A DNA stretch of 64,000 nt from Actinomycetota bacterium (lineage in GTDB: Bacteria; Actinomycetota; Actinomycetes; Mycobacteriales; Mycobacteriaceae). Position numbers and translations under genes: made by a program. How positions within the stretch are numbered: position 1 is the stretch's first letter; every line of letters starts with the position of its first letter. Under the pieces are notes generated by a model, which saw only the letters and a list, made by a program, of their open reading frames with translations, was not told the DNA's origin and searched no databases. The stretch covers positions 62,001 through 126,000 of the forward strand of contig JAFDWN010000016.1 in assembly GCA_018268465.1 (NCBI GenBank). The letters run 5' to 3'. Below are positions 21,625-35,179 of this stretch, piece by piece.

Positions 21625-22488
21625 TCAGAAGCGGCAGAACCGGATGTCGGAGGCCAGGATGGCTTTCGCACCGATCGCCGCGAGTTCGTCCATGATCGCG
21701 TTGACGTCGCGGCGCGGGACCAGCGCGCGCACCGCCACCCATGCGGGGTCGGCGAGCGGGGCGATGGTGGGCGACTCCAGCCCGGGGGTGACCGCGGTGG
21801 CCTTCTCCAGAACGGTGCGCGGGCAGTCGTAGTCCAGCATCAGGTACTGCTGGCCGAAGACCACACCCTGAACCCGGGCCGCCAGTTGATCGCGGGCCGC
21901 CGAATTCTCGTCGGGCGGACCGTCGCGTTCAACCAGCACCGCCTCCGAGTCGCACAGCGACTCCCCGAACGCCACCAGGTTGTGCAGTCCCAGTGTGCGT
22001 CCGGAACCGACGACGTCGGCGATGGCGTCGGCGACGCCGAGTTGCACCGAGATCTCCACCGCCCCGTCCAGCCGGATCACGGTGGCGTCGAGGCCGCGCG
22101 CCGCCAGATCCTTGCGCACCAGATTGGGGAAGGCCGTGGCGATCCGTTTACCCGCCAGGTCGGCAAGCGTCCAGTCCCGCCCGGACGGCGCGGCGTAGCG
22201 GAACGTCGACGATCCGAAGCCCAGCGCGAGCCGCTCGCGCACCGGGGCGTCGGATTCGGCGGCCAGGTCGCGGCCGGTGATCCCGAAGTCCAGCTGCCCC
22301 GACCCGACGTAGATGGCGATGTCCTTGGGCCGCAGGAAGAAGAACTCGACGCCGTTGACGGGGTCGACAACCGTGAGGTCTTTGGGGTCGGTGCGCCGCC
22401 GGTAGCCGGCCTCGGAGAGGATCTCGGCGGCCGGTTCGCTCAACGTGCCCTTGTTGGGCACGGCCACGCGCAGGGTGCCGTTGGCCAT
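21625..22488 (-). CDS. hisG: ATP phosphoribosyltransferase (long form)
   Basis: The 287-residue long-form HisG catalyses the first step of histidine synthesis, joining ATP and [19 protein letters not shown] begins the periplasmic-binding-like catalytic fold. [15 protein letters not shown] and [13 protein letters not shown] (PRPP site) follow. A C-terminal regulatory ACT-like domain (about 210-287), which binds histidine for feedback inhibition, ends in [12 protein letters not shown]. The ATG overlaps the hisE stop (TGATG), so HisE and HisG are coupled as in Rv2122c-Rv2121c. A GTG one codon upstream is an alternative start. Confidence 0.96.
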   Translation of the reverse strand: MANGTLRVAVPNKGTLSEPAAEILSEAGYRRRTDPKDLTVVDPVNGVEFFFLRPKDIAIYVGSGQLDFGITGRDLAAESDAPVRERLALGFGSSTFRYAAPSGRDWTLADLAGKRIATAFPNLVRKDLAARGLDATVIRLDGAVEISVQLGVADAIADVVGSGRTLGLHNLVAFGESLCDSEAVLVERDGPPDENSAARDQLAARVQGVVFGQQYLMLDYDCPRTVLEKATAVTPGLESPTIAPLADPAWVAVRALVPRRDVNAIMDELAAIGAKAILASDIRFCRF

Positions 22489-22769
22489 CACAGTTTCCGG
22501 TAGACGTCGTCGGGGGTCAGGCCACGGGAGATCATCAGCACCTGCGTCCAGTACAGCAGCTGGCTGATCTCCTCGGCGAGCGCGTCGTCGCTCTCATGCT
22601 CGGCGGCCAGCCACACCTCACCGGCCTCTTCGAGGATCTTCTTGCCGATGCCGTGGACACCGGCGTCGAGCGCTGCGACGGTACCGCTGCCAGCCGGCCT
22701 GGTGCGCGCCCGTTCGCTCAGTTCGGCGAACAGCGCATCGAAGGTCTTCACGTTTGGCGATTGTGTCAC
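22488..22769 (-). CDS. hisE: Phosphoribosyl-ATP pyrophosphatase
   Basis: The 93-residue all-alpha MazG-superfamily enzyme removes pyrophosphate from phosphoribosyl-ATP, the second histidine step. [20 protein letters not shown] contains the metal-binding EExxE-type acidic cluster, followed by [14 protein letters not shown]. The GTG start reproduces the 93-residue Rv2122c product. The longer open frame upstream overlaps the sugar transporter antisense and is spurious. Confidence 0.95.
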   Translation of the reverse strand: MTQSPNVKTFDALFAELSERARTRPAGSGTVAALDAGVHGIGKKILEEAGEVWLAAEHESDDALAEEISQLLYWTQVLMISRGLTPDDVYRKL

Positions 22770-22837
22770 GCGCAGGTTCAGCCGCCACGACCGGCCGGGA
22801 CGGCACCCGGCGGGTGTCGCCGGGCCCGTCGCGTGGG

Positions 22838-24301
22838 TCAGTGCGCAGCGGGATGCGACTCGTGGTGCCAGGCCTCGCCGTGCATATCCTCGAGGTGCTT
22901 GCCCTTGGTCTCTTCGACCCAGCGCCACACGAACAGGAACGACAGGATCGCGCAGATCGCGTAGAACCCGTACGCCGCGCCGAGCACATTGCGCAGCTCG
23001 GGGAAGGTGACGGTGATCAGCCAGTTCGCCACCCACTGACCGGCGGCGGCCAGGCCCAGCGCCGCGGCCCGGATGCGGTTGGGGAACATCTCGCCGAGCA
23101 GCACCCACACCACCGGTCCCCACGACATGCCGAATGCCACGACGAACAGATTTGCCGCGACGAGTGCCACCGGACCGGCGACGTCGCCGAGCACCGGCTG
23201 CCCGTCGACCTGCGGGGCGGTGCCGAAGATGACGGCCATGGTGCCCAATGTGATCGCCATGCCGGCGGAGCCGACCAGCAGCAGCGGTTTGCGTCCCACC
23301 TTGTCGATCAGCGCGATGGCGATCAGCGTGGTGAGGATGTTGATGACCGAGGTGATGACGGTGATGACGAACGCCTGGCTCTCGTCGAATCCGACGGCCT
23401 CCCACAGCACGTTGGAGTAGTAGAAGATCACGTTGATGCCGACGAACTGCTGGAAGATCGACAGCCCGAGGCCGACCCAGACGATGCCGTAGATGCCTCC
23501 TGTCGGCTTGCGCAGATCACTCCATGACGGAGGCTTGTCCGATTTGAGCGAATCCTGGATGCGGGAGATCGTGATGTCGAGGTTCTTCTCGCCCAGCAGC
23601 AGGCTGAGTACCTTCCGCGCCTCCGGAATTCGGTAGTTCGCCACGAGATAGCGCGGCGACTCCGGAATCGTGTACGCGAGGACACCGTAGACGACGGCGG
23701 GCACGGCCATCACGATGAACATCCAGCGCCACGCGGCCATGCCGAACCACAGAACTTCGCGGGACCCGCCCGCCAGATGCGCGAGCACATAGTCGATGGC
23801 CAGCGACAGGAAGATGCCGGTGACGATCGCGAGTTGCTGCAAGGAACCCAGGCGGCCACGGATCCGCGGCGGCGAGGTCTCGGCGATGTACATCGGCGCG
23901 ATCACCGAGGCCACGCCGACGCCGATGCCACCGACGATCCGGAAGACGACCACCAGCCAGATGTTCGTGGCCAGGCCGGTTCCGATGGCGCTGATGAAGA
24001 ACAGCACCGCGGCGATCTTCATCACCGACAGGCGCCCGATCTTGTCGGCCAGCCGCCCGCCGGTCATCGCGCCGAGGGCCGCGCCGAGCAGCGCGGAGGC
24101 GACGGCGAAGCCCAGCGTGTAGTTGTCGATCTGGAACTCGTCCTGCAACGCCGCGACGGCGCCGTTGATCACGGCGCTGTCGTAGCCGAAGAGCAGACCA
24201 CCCAGCGCCGCGACGGAGGCGATCCGGACGACCTTGCCGCTGTGTTCGGACTCTTCGTAGTCGATGCCAGAGGATCCGCCGACGGGTCCGTGACCAGCCA
24301 T
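22838..24301 (-). CDS. MFS sugar porter family transporter
   Basis: The 487-residue protein has 12 predicted helices and the sugar-porter signatures: [15 protein letters not shown] in helix 1, [10 protein letters not shown] after helix 2, [31 protein letters not shown] before the central loop, and [14 protein letters not shown] in helix 7. The C-terminal tail [11 protein letters not shown] matches the family PETKG motif. It should import a monosaccharide or polyol by proton symport; the sugar cannot be told. AAAGG precedes the ATG at 24301. M. tuberculosis has PPE37 around here instead, so this gene belongs to the non-tuberculous gene content. Confidence 0.88.
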   Translation of the reverse strand: MAGHGPVGGSSGIDYEESEHSGKVVRIASVAALGGLLFGYDSAVINGAVAALQDEFQIDNYTLGFAVASALLGAALGAMTGGRLADKIGRLSVMKIAAVLFFISAIGTGLATNIWLVVVFRIVGGIGVGVASVIAPMYIAETSPPRIRGRLGSLQQLAIVTGIFLSLAIDYVLAHLAGGSREVLWFGMAAWRWMFIVMAVPAVVYGVLAYTIPESPRYLVANYRIPEARKVLSLLLGEKNLDITISRIQDSLKSDKPPSWSDLRKPTGGIYGIVWVGLGLSIFQQFVGINVIFYYSNVLWEAVGFDESQAFVITVITSVINILTTLIAIALIDKVGRKPLLLVGSAGMAITLGTMAVIFGTAPQVDGQPVLGDVAGPVALVAANLFVVAFGMSWGPVVWVLLGEMFPNRIRAAALGLAAAGQWVANWLITVTFPELRNVLGAAYGFYAICAILSFLFVWRWVEETKGKHLEDMHGEAWHHESHPAAH

Positions 24302-24420
24302 GTTGCGACCTTTCCGCGCCATTGCGTGATGACGGTCACATTCAATCACTTACCTGCGACACCCGGCGGCCCATTGGCGTAACCGGGCCGTACGCAGCGC
24401 CCGCGGCGGGCGTTTGCCGG

Positions 24421-25116
24421 TCAGCGGGCCGCGCCGACTCCGATCTGGGGATTCAGTTCGGCGTGGATATGCCGCAGCGCGGGCACGTCGAGTCCGGCGA
24501 GCGTGGGGACATGCCTGCGGCGCGGGCCACCGGGCACGACGACGTCGTTGGGCACCACCACCACCGGGCATCCGGCGCTCTCGGCGGCGGCGGTGCCGGT
24601 GATCGAATCCTCGACCGCCAGGCAGGCGTGCGTGGACATCCCCAACAGCGCCGCCGCCCGCTGGTAGATATCGGGGGCCGGTTTGCCCTGCGGCACCTCG
24701 TCCCCGCAGACGGTCACCGAGAAGTACCGGCGGCCAATGCTGTTCAACGCTTTCTCGGCGAGTCCGCGCCGGGTGTTGGTGACCAGCGCCATCGGCACCT
24801 CAGCCGCCAGCAGCGCGTCGAGCAGTTCTTGTGCGCCGTCGCACCAGGGCAGTCCGCCTTCGAACAGCTCACCGGTGTAGTCGTGCAGCCAGTCCGAGGT
24901 CTCCGCCATCGCCGCCGGATCGGGCTCGAGGCCAAGGTCGTCGAAGACGATCCGCATGACGTCCTCGCTCGAACCACCGATTGTCGCCTCGCGCACCGGC
25001 GCGGTGAGTACCCCGCCGAACCGCGCGTAGAGGGCGTGCATGGACACGTCCCACAGCTTTTCGGAGTCGACGAGGGTGCCGTCCATATCCCAGAGCACCG
25101 CATGCATGCCTGCCAT
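24421..25116 (-). CDS. HAD superfamily phosphatase (beta-phosphoglucomutase-like)
   Basis: The 231-residue soluble protein has HAD motif I DMDGTLVDSE (nucleophile Asp), motif II VTNTRRGL, the motif III Lys region KPAPDIY and motif IV LAVEDSITG. The all-helical cap lies between motifs I and II, as in the phosphoglycolate phosphatase/beta-phosphoglucomutase class. Substrate unknown; sugar phosphates are usual, and a neighbouring sugar porter fits but proves nothing. Two ATG codons nine bases apart are possible starts. It sits 148 bases downstream of metH on the same strand. Confidence 0.85.
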   Translation of the reverse strand: MAGMHAVLWDMDGTLVDSEKLWDVSMHALYARFGGVLTAPVREATIGGSSEDVMRIVFDDLGLEPDPAAMAETSDWLHDYTGELFEGGLPWCDGAQELLDALLAAEVPMALVTNTRRGLAEKALNSIGRRYFSVTVCGDEVPQGKPAPDIYQRAAALLGMSTHACLAVEDSITGTAAAESAGCPVVVVPNDVVVPGGPRRRHVPTLAGLDVPALRHIHAELNPQIGVGAAR

Positions 25117-25264
25117 TGTTTCATCCACGCCGCGGTCCCCGGCGGCGGCGGCCGCGGCACGGAGGCGGGCGTCAGCCCGAGAAAAGCGGCTCTGCCTGCG
25201 CATTCGCCGCGCCGCCAGGCGTCGCGGGTGTGAGCAGTACCACGCCCGCCGCACGTGGGAGCGC

Positions 25265-28843
<3,579 letters not shown>

Positions 28844-28959
28844 ACAGCAAGGGTAGTTGGTGTGTGCAAACCGCTGTTCACGCGACGACGGCCGATACGG
28901 ACCCGTGAGCGGCGTGCCGATGGGGCTCATGGCCGTCCCCAAGGCCTTACGCTGGCGTA

Positions 28960-29853
28960 GTGACCCCGTCGTACCCGAGCGGGCCTGAACCCGCCGCTCA
29001 CCTGCCCGAACTGCACGACGCCGTCGTCGTTGCGGCCTTCGAAGGCTGGAACGACGCCGGTGACGCGGCCAGCGACGCGCTGGAGCATCTCGACGCGATC
29101 TGGGAGGCCGAGCAGATCGTCGAGATCGACGACGAGGCGTATTACGACTACCAGGTGAACCGGCCGGTGATCCGGCAGATCGACGGGGTGACCCGCGAGT
29201 TGGTGTGGCCGTCGATGCGGATCTCGCACTGCCGGCCGCCTGGCAGCAGCCGCGACGTGGTGTTGATGCACGGGGTGGAACCCAATATGCGCTGGCGGAC
29301 CTTCTGCGCCGAACTGCTGGCGATCGCCGACAAACTCAACGTCCGTACCGTTGTCATCCTGGGTGCGCTGCTGGCCGACACCCCGCACACCCGCCCGGTG
29401 CCCGTGTCGGGCGCCGCCTACTCCCCCGAGTCGGCGAAGCTCTTCGGCCTGGAACAGACCCGCTACGAGGGGCCGACGGGCATTGCCGGTGTGTTCCAGG
29501 ATGCCTGTGTGCAGGCGGGGATCCCGGCGGTGACGTTCTGGGCGGCGGTGCCGCATTATGTGTCGCAGCCGCCGAATCCCAAGGCGACGGTGGCGCTGCT
29601 GCATCGCGTCGAGGATGTGCTCGACCTCGAGGTGCCGCTCGCCGACCTGCCCACCCAGGCCGAGGAGTGGGAGGAGGCCGTCACCGAGATGACCGCCGAG
29701 GACGACGAGATCGCCGAGTACGTCACCTCGCTGGAGCAGCGGGGGGACGCCGAGGTGGACATGTCCGAGGCACTGGGCAAGATCGACGGCGACGCCCTGG
29801 CCGCGGAGTTCGAACGCTATCTGCGCCGCCGCGGGCCGGGCTTCGGGCGCTAG
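28960..29853 (+). CDS. PAC2 family protein
   Basis: The 297-residue PAC2 (proteasome assembly chaperone-like) protein is the Rv2125 orthologue by position. LHDAVVVAAFEGWNDAGDAASDALEHL is the start of the Rossmann-like PAC2 domain, and VSGAAYSPESAKLFGLEQTRYEGPTGI and PAVTFWAAVPHYVSQPPNPKAT are conserved blocks. A helical acidic tail covers about 225-297. Despite the family name, no proteasome assembly role is shown in mycobacteria. It starts with GTG, is divergent from metH, and its stop codon lies inside the loop of a terminator-like hairpin. Confidence 0.87.
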   Translation: MTPSYPSGPEPAAHLPELHDAVVVAAFEGWNDAGDAASDALEHLDAIWEAEQIVEIDDEAYYDYQVNRPVIRQIDGVTRELVWPSMRISHCRPPGSSRDVVLMHGVEPNMRWRTFCAELLAIADKLNVRTVVILGALLADTPHTRPVPVSGAAYSPESAKLFGLEQTRYEGPTGIAGVFQDACVQAGIPAVTFWAAVPHYVSQPPNPKATVALLHRVEDVLDLEVPLADLPTQAEEWEEAVTEMTAEDDEIAEYVTSLEQRGDAEVDMSEALGKIDGDALAAEFERYLRRRGPGFGR

Positions 29854-29912
29854 CCCGAAGAACAGCAGCGCGGGCGCTAGCCCGAAGAACAGCAGCGCGG
29901 GCGCTAGCCCGG
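29841..29912. repeat. Three tandem 27-bp repeats, each forming a GGGC-GCTA-GCCC hairpin
   Basis: The core GGGCGCTAGCCC begins at 29845, 29872 and 29899, an exact 27-base period; the spacer GAAGAACAGCAGCGC separates the copies. The first copy has an 8-bp perfect stem (CTTCGGGC/GCCCGAAG) with loop GCTA that contains the PAC2 stop TAG. The later copies keep a 5-bp stem. The array ends four bases before the convergent patatin stop, so it probably acts as a duplicated bidirectional terminator. Confidence 0.8.
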
Positions 29913-29916
29913 CGGG

Positions 29917-30918
29917 TCAGCGGAACCGGGCCACGTAGGCCGCGAAGTCCCAGGTCGCCAGGAATTCCCGCGCCGCGGCGAAGCCCTTGTCGTAGAGCGC
30001 CAACATCTGCCGCTGCGACAGGTTGAAATCCAGGACACCGACGTCGCTGGTGTCCACCCGAATGGTGCGGGCGCTGACCCACGGCCGGCTCAGGTAGGCC
30101 TGGTCGTGCCCGACGAGAATGGTCGTGACCACCTGTTCGAGGAGGGTCGGCGGTCCGAACAGCCGCAACGGCCGCAATGCCGGAATCACCTGGGTGTTGT
30201 CGGCGGGCAGTTCGGGCAGCAGGGTGATCCCGAAGGTCGGCCAGCGCGGCGGTTTGCCGTCCGTGCGGTCCAGTGAATCGATCGGGAAATTGGACAGCAA
30301 CCCGCCGTCGACCAGCCGCGACGCGCGGCCGCCGGGTCCGGTCAGGGTGGCCGGGTGGTAGAAGAACGGGATCGCGGTGGACGCCCGAACCGCATCGGCC
30401 ACCAATTGCGTGTCGGGATCCAGGCCGTACACCCGGCGGTAGTCCCAGGGCAGCCGGATCAACTGCCCCAAGGTGACGTCGGCGACGGTCAGCACCAGCC
30501 GGTAGCGCTGTTCGGGTGGCAGTGCCGGGTTGTCGATCGCCAGGTCGGCGAAGGTCGAGACGCCGTATTCGTCGAGCCGTTCGGCCACCCAGTCGCGCAG
30601 GGCGTCCCCGCGGTACACGCCGTCGCCGGTTGCCACCCCCAGGGCGGGACCGAGCACCGGGATCCGCTGGATGGGGCCGGGGTCGAGAAATGCGCGGTAG
30701 TCGATCTCCAGCGCGAGGTCCTTGAGTTCGTCGGCGCCGACCCGCCCGCTCTGCGCGGCGGCCGCCAGCACCGCCCCCACCAGCGCGCCCGCGGATGTGC
30801 CGGAGATCCGCTGCAGCCGATACCCGGCGTCCACCACGGCAGCGACAGCGCCGACCAGGCCGATGCCCTTGACCCCGCCGCCGGACAGCACGAGATCGGC
30901 CCGCTTGACCGCAGGCAC
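29917..30918 (-). CDS. Patatin-like phospholipase
   Basis: The 333-residue serine lipase has the oxyanion loop SGGGVKGIG, the nucleophile elbow GTSAG (Ser42 region) and the catalytic Asp in VDGGLLSNFP. No signal peptide is visible, so it is likely cytoplasmic or membrane-associated. It would hydrolyse acyl esters of phospholipids or storage lipids. It starts two bases after the stop of the upstream DUF1254 lipoprotein, clearly one transcript. The M. tuberculosis genes in this interval are different. Confidence 0.88.
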   Translation of the reverse strand: MPAVKRADLVLSGGGVKGIGLVGAVAAVVDAGYRLQRISGTSAGALVGAVLAAAAQSGRVGADELKDLALEIDYRAFLDPGPIQRIPVLGPALGVATGDGVYRGDALRDWVAERLDEYGVSTFADLAIDNPALPPEQRYRLVLTVADVTLGQLIRLPWDYRRVYGLDPDTQLVADAVRASTAIPFFYHPATLTGPGGRASRLVDGGLLSNFPIDSLDRTDGKPPRWPTFGITLLPELPADNTQVIPALRPLRLFGPPTLLEQVVTTILVGHDQAYLSRPWVSARTIRVDTSDVGVLDFNLSQRQMLALYDKGFAAAREFLATWDFAAYVARFR

Positions 30919-30920
30919 GG

Positions 30921-32357
30921 CTATACCTTCGCCGGTGGGGAAGCCTTCCAGGCACCGTTGAGCGCGTCGGGCTTCGGCCAGTACAGCCGCAACACCAGCG
31001 CGAACGGGCCGGTCGGGGCGGGCAGCCAGTTGGATTCCTCGTCCCGGCCCGGTGAGGCGTTCTGGATGGAGAACGTGTACCCCCCGTCCGGGTCGGCGAC
31101 GAGACTGGGCAACATCTCGGAGTTGATCAGGTAGCGGTTGATGGGGTTGGGGACCAGCAGGCTGGCGGGCAGCTCGTACATGGTCAACGACCAGAACGCG
31201 TTCACCGGCGGCAATTGGCCCGGGGCGAACCGGAATGTGTAGTTGTTGGCTCCGGTCAACGGGTCACCGGCGGCGTCGGCGGAGAAGCTGGGATAGATCG
31301 CCTCCGCGGCGGTGTTGCCGTAGATACCCAACACCGCGCCGGCCATCCGGTACAGGTAGTTGCCCTTGAGGTCCTCGGGCGTGCCGAAGAACTGCGCAGA
31401 CCCGACCTTGCCGGTGTCGACCTCGTTCTTCTTGAGGGCGTCGAACTCGGCCCAGGCATCGGCCATCCCGCCCTCGATCGCGTCCCGCATCTCCGGCGAG
31501 AGCTTGTCGGCGTCGAAATCGCCGTCCGGTCCGATGCCGATCGTCGCGAACCGGGCGCGCAGTTCGCGTTCGGCAGGCAGCTCCGGGGCGAATCGCAGCG
31601 CGAAGTTGAGGATTTCGAAGAACTGCGGTGACGTCCGCTGCTGGTCGGCGGTCAGCGGTGGGACGAAGTCGATGGGCGCGGCCGCCGGGGGCGGCGGTGA
31701 GTTGAGAAACACCGACAGTGGCCGCACCTGGTAGCCGGCTTGGATCCGTTTGACGTTCTCCAGGTCGGACGGCCCGAACAGCTGGGTGCGATAGAGGACG
31801 AACGCCAGGTCGGTGTCGGTGCGGATGACCTCGTCGACCCCCTCCGGCGTGTCGCCCGTCCAACCCGGCCCCGCGAGCAGGTAGGTGCCGCCGCCGTTGC
31901 CGGCGGTGCGGCTGCCCACGTAGGCGGTGTTGTAGGTGTACGCGTCGACGAATTGCAACGAGTAGTAGCGATCCTGCTCGATCGGCGGCACCGTCAGCAC
32001 CAGCGGCTCGGCCCGCAGGTCGGCGCCCACCGCGGAGTAGGGCGTGTCCGAATTGGGTGTCTGGATGGCCTTGTCGTCCGGGGTGTACACCCGCGCGGTG
32101 TTGTGGATCTCGTTCCAGCCGCCCTTGTACTCGGGATCGTCCTTGTCGACGAAGTAGGCGTACTGGACCCGGTAGTTGTCGACGAGGGGAAACCCGTAGA
32201 TATAGGCCTCCTTGGCGATCGCGCGCGCCTGGTCCGGGGACACCTCCGCCGTCGCGGGCGGCGGCGCGGCGGCCGTGGTGGTGTCCTGGTCGGCGGTGTT
32301 CTGCGCGCATCCGGCCAGCAGAAGCACCGCGCCGGCCAGGCAGATCAGACGCCTCAT
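30921..32357 (-). CDS. DUF1254/DUF1214 lipoprotein
   Basis: The 478-residue protein has a short signal peptide and lipobox LLAGC (Cys17). A Thr/Ala/Pro-rich linker is followed by a DUF1254 domain (about 45-190; PDQARAIAKEAYIYGFPLVD and QTPNSDTPYSAVGADL), then DUF1214 (about 330-470; NYTFRFAPGQLPPVNAFWSLTMY). Such two-domain proteins are widespread, anchored outside the membrane and of unknown chemistry. It forms a two-gene operon with the patatin. The mshC gene lies 177 bases upstream on the same strand, and no convincing gene fills that gap. Confidence 0.85.
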   Translation of the reverse strand: MRRLICLAGAVLLLAGCAQNTADQDTTTAAAPPPATAEVSPDQARAIAKEAYIYGFPLVDNYRVQYAYFVDKDDPEYKGGWNEIHNTARVYTPDDKAIQTPNSDTPYSAVGADLRAEPLVLTVPPIEQDRYYSLQFVDAYTYNTAYVGSRTAGNGGGTYLLAGPGWTGDTPEGVDEVIRTDTDLAFVLYRTQLFGPSDLENVKRIQAGYQVRPLSVFLNSPPPPAAAPIDFVPPLTADQQRTSPQFFEILNFALRFAPELPAERELRARFATIGIGPDGDFDADKLSPEMRDAIEGGMADAWAEFDALKKNEVDTGKVGSAQFFGTPEDLKGNYLYRMAGAVLGIYGNTAAEAIYPSFSADAAGDPLTGANNYTFRFAPGQLPPVNAFWSLTMYELPASLLVPNPINRYLINSEMLPSLVADPDGGYTFSIQNASPGRDEESNWLPAPTGPFALVLRLYWPKPDALNGAWKASPPAKV

Positions 32358-32534
32358 CGGGCGTCCGGGGATACGGTGTGGGCGCTCGTCACCGGCGTCG
32401 CCGGCGGGCGCAGCCTGCGTGTCAGACCCGCCCTGGGGACCTCGGCGCCGACGCCGTCGGCGATCACTACGAATTTTCCGGTGACAGCACCCATGGCCGA
32501 AACGTACCGTCCCGGAGCGGGCAGTCGACCGCGA

Positions 32535-33773
32535 TTACAGGGACACGCCGAGCAGCGTGTCGACGGCGGTGGCCACCGTCTGCGGGGCCTGCGGGTCACG
32601 CCCGCCGTACTCCAGTGCGTCGGTGGCCCAACCGTCCAGTGCGGCAAGTGCTTTCGGCGTATCAAGATCGTCGGCGAGGTAGGTGCGCAGCCGCGCCACC
32701 ACGTCGGTCGCGTCGGGCGCCGCGGGCAGTGCGGCCGCCGTGCGCCAACGGTGTAACCGCGCGGTGGCCGCGTCGAGCACGTCGTCGCTCCAGAACCGGT
32801 CGGCGCGGTAGTGCCCGGCGAACAGTCCGAGCCGGATGGCGGCGGGATCGACGCCGTCGGCGCGCAGCCGCGAGACCAGCACCAGGTTGCCCCGGCTCTT
32901 CGACATCTTGTGCCCGTCCCAGCCGATCATCCCGGCGTGCACGTAGTGGCGGGCGAAACGGCGTTCCCCCGTGACCGATTCGGCGTGAGCCGCCGAAAAC
33001 TCGTGGTGCGGGAAGATCAGGTCGCTGCCACCGCCCTGGATGTCCAACCCGGTCCCGACCCGGCTCAGCGCGATCGCGGTGCATTCGACGTGCCAGCCGG
33101 GTCGCCCCGGCCCGAACGGGGACGGCCAGCTGGGCTCCCCCGGCCGTTCGGCGCGCCACAGCAGCGCGTCCAGCTCGTCCCCCTTGCCCGGCCGGTCGGG
33201 GTCGCCGCCGCGCTCGGCGAACAGCCGCAGCATGGTCTCGCGGTCGTAACCCGACTCGTAACCGAACTGCACGGTGGCCCCGGCCCGGTAGTAGACATCC
33301 GGATACTGCGCGTCGTCGACGACGTAGGCGGCGCCGGAGGCGAGCATCTTCTCGACGAGCTCCACCACCTCGGCGACGGCCTCGGTGGCCGCGATGTAGT
33401 CGTGCGGGGGCAGCACCCGCAGTGCCGACATGTCGGTGCGGAACAACTCGGTCTCCCGGTCGGCCAGCGTCCGCCAGTCGATGCCGTCGCGGGCAGCGCG
33501 TTCGAAGAGCGGATCGTCGACGTCGGTGACGTTCTGCACGTAGTGCACCCGGTGACCGCCATCCAGCCACAACCGATGCACCAGGTCGAAGACGAGGTAG
33601 GTGGCGGCGTGCCCGAGATGGGTGGCGTCATAAGGCGTGATACCGCAGACGTACATGGTCGCCGTCTCGCCGGCCGACACCGGCCGGACCTGCCGGTCGG
33701 CGCTGTCGTAGAGACGCAACTGGGGGCCACGCCCCGGCAACACCGGAACGTTGGGCGCCGGCCACGATCGCAT
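32535..33773 (-). CDS. mshC: Cysteine:glucosaminyl-inositol ligase (mycothiol synthesis)
   Basis: The 412-residue ATP-dependent ligase, derived from cysteinyl-tRNA synthetase, joins Cys to GlcN-Ins in mycothiol synthesis. [16 protein letters not shown] combines the zinc ligand Cys43 with the HIGH-like signature. WHVECTAIA near 231 and [10 protein letters not shown] near 256 give further zinc ligands, and HKMSKSRGN is the KMSKS loop. The anticodon-binding domain of CysS is absent, as expected for MshC. It is the Rv2130c orthologue, next to cysQ. A mycothiol-dependent isomerase-like protein occurs near 53 kb. Confidence 0.96.
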   Translation of the reverse strand: MRSWPAPNVPVLPGRGPQLRLYDSADRQVRPVSAGETATMYVCGITPYDATHLGHAATYLVFDLVHRLWLDGGHRVHYVQNVTDVDDPLFERAARDGIDWRTLADRETELFRTDMSALRVLPPHDYIAATEAVAEVVELVEKMLASGAAYVVDDAQYPDVYYRAGATVQFGYESGYDRETMLRLFAERGGDPDRPGKGDELDALLWRAERPGEPSWPSPFGPGRPGWHVECTAIALSRVGTGLDIQGGGSDLIFPHHEFSAAHAESVTGERRFARHYVHAGMIGWDGHKMSKSRGNLVLVSRLRADGVDPAAIRLGLFAGHYRADRFWSDDVLDAATARLHRWRTAAALPAAPDATDVVARLRTYLADDLDTPKALAALDGWATDALEYGGRDPQAPQTVATAVDTLLGVSL

Positions 33774-33816
33774 AACGTCGACTCTAGGGGGTGGGCTTCG
33801 ATGTGACCGGATCGGC

Positions 33817-34641
33817 TCAGCCCGCTGCCCGGATCGCGTCGAGCAGCACGCCGGCCAGTTCCGGGCGGCACATCAGCAGATCGGGCAGGTACGGGTCGCG
33901 CCGGTTGTAGATCAGCGGTGAACCGTCCAACCGCGTGGCGTGCAGTCCGGCGGCCAGCACCACACCCGCCGGCGCGGCCGAATCCCACTCCCACTGCCCG
34001 CCGGCGTGCATGTACGCGTCGACTTCGCCGCGGACCACGGCCATCGCCTTGGCGCCGGCCGACCCGATCCGCACCGTCTCGATGTCGAGGTGGTCGCGCA
34101 GCCGCCACAGCACCGCGGGCGGCCGGTTGGCGCTGGCGGTGACGCGGATCGGGCCGTCGCGGCGCGGCGGGGGCGGCGTCACGGTGTCGGAGCGGTACAC
34201 CTCACCGCGAGCCGGCAGCGCGACGACCGCGTCGGTCAGTCCGCCGTAGGGGCCGGCGGTGCCCAGGATCTGCGGGCCGCCGGGCGCCGACCGCTGCCAC
34301 AGCGCGATGTGCACCGCCCAGTCGTCGTGGCCGGCCATGGAGTACTCCCAGGTGCCGTCGACGGGGTCGACAATCCACACCCGGTCGGCGTGCACCCGGG
34401 ACGGGTCGTCGACCGCCTCCTCGGAGAGCACCGCGTCACCGGGGCGGTGGCGGCGCAACAGGTCAAGTATCAGCTCGTTGGAGCGCTTGTCGCCGGCGTC
34501 GCCGAGGTCGTAGCGATCGTAGAAACCGACCTCCTTGCGCACCGCCAGCAGCAGCTCTCCGGCTTCCTCGGCCACTTCGGCCGCCAACGCCGCATCGGAC
34601 AGGCTCACGGGTTCAGTATCGGGGTCGGCCCCGGCGGACAC
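33817..34641 (-). CDS. cysQ: 3'-phosphoadenosine 5'-phosphate phosphatase CysQ
   Basis: The 274-residue enzyme of the inositol-monophosphatase fold needs magnesium. Metal ligands are in SEEAVDD and DPVDGTWEY, and [19 protein letters not shown] is the C-terminal substrate motif. It removes the 3'-phosphate of PAP (and PAPS), recycling the by-product of sulfation; M. tuberculosis Rv2131c also accepts inositol and fructose-bisphosphate substrates. The GTG at 34641 has GGGGCG close upstream; a GTG 33 bases downstream is an alternative. It is divergent from the META-domain lipoprotein. Confidence 0.92.
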   Translation of the reverse strand: MSAGADPDTEPVSLSDAALAAEVAEEAGELLLAVRKEVGFYDRYDLGDAGDKRSNELILDLLRRHRPGDAVLSEEAVDDPSRVHADRVWIVDPVDGTWEYSMAGHDDWAVHIALWQRSAPGGPQILGTAGPYGGLTDAVVALPARGEVYRSDTVTPPPPRRDGPIRVTASANRPPAVLWRLRDHLDIETVRIGSAGAKAMAVVRGEVDAYMHAGGQWEWDSAAPAGVVLAAGLHATRLDGSPLIYNRRDPYLPDLLMCRPELAGVLLDAIRAAG

Positions 34642-34673
34642 TCGCCCCGCCCCGGTACGGGTAGATTCGCAGC

Positions 34674-35138
34674 GTGCACGCCCCCGGATGGTCAACAGTC
34701 CTGCCGATCGCCTGCGTGGCGTTGTTGGTGCCGGCGTGCTCGTCGTCGTCACCGGCGCCGGCGCCCGAACCGGTGTCGCTGGCCGGTACCGCCTGGCAGC
34801 TCGTCGAGATGCAGTCCATGGACGACGCCCAGGGCACCACCCCGGTGCCCGAACCGGCCAACTACACGGTCACCTTCGGCGAGGACGGCACCGCGGCGTT
34901 CCAGATCGACTGCAACCGCGGGAGCGGCTCCTGGGAGGCCACGCCGAGCTCCGACGGCACGTCGGGCGATCTGAAATTCGGCCCGATCGCAACCACTCTG
35001 ATGGCGTGCCCGCCGCCGACCATCGACCAGCAGGTGTCGGTGGCGTTGTCGCATGTACGTGGATACGTGGTGCAGGACAACCGGTTACACATGTCCCAGT
35101 TTGCCGACGGCGGCATCCTGACCTGGCAGCCCGCCTGA
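34674..35138 (+). CDS. META/HslJ-domain lipoprotein
   Basis: The 154-residue lipoprotein starts at GTG and has lipobox LVPAC with Cys22. After an [11 protein letters not shown] linker comes a META domain of about 100 residues ([14 protein letters not shown], then [12 protein letters not shown]-like, ending in the [13 protein letters not shown] strand). META domains in HslJ-type proteins are small beta barrels connected with envelope stress or antibiotic tolerance, but no activity is known here. Two Cys in the domain could form a disulfide. Confidence 0.78.
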   Translation: MHAPGWSTVLPIACVALLVPACSSSSPAPAPEPVSLAGTAWQLVEMQSMDDAQGTTPVPEPANYTVTFGEDGTAAFQIDCNRGSGSWEATPSSDGTSGDLKFGPIATTLMACPPPTIDQQVSVALSHVRGYVVQDNRLHMSQFADGGILTWQPA

Positions 35139-35179
35139 CCTGAGTGATGTCGGCGCTCTCGTGTGCGCCACGCGTCCGA

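Noticed and set aside
28844-28959. Cobalamin riboswitch upstream of metH
   Set aside because: Only 116 bases are available between divergent start codons and no B12-box pattern was seen.
29841-29912. Short CRISPR-like array
   Set aside because: The three units are contiguous direct repeats with identical intervening sequence, no unique spacers and no cas genes.
32354-32494. 46-codon minus-strand frame overlapping the DUF1254 lipoprotein start by ATGA
   Set aside because: The overlap is attractive, but there is no ribosome-binding site, the composition is Pro/Arg-rich like noncoding frames, and no homologue is known to me.
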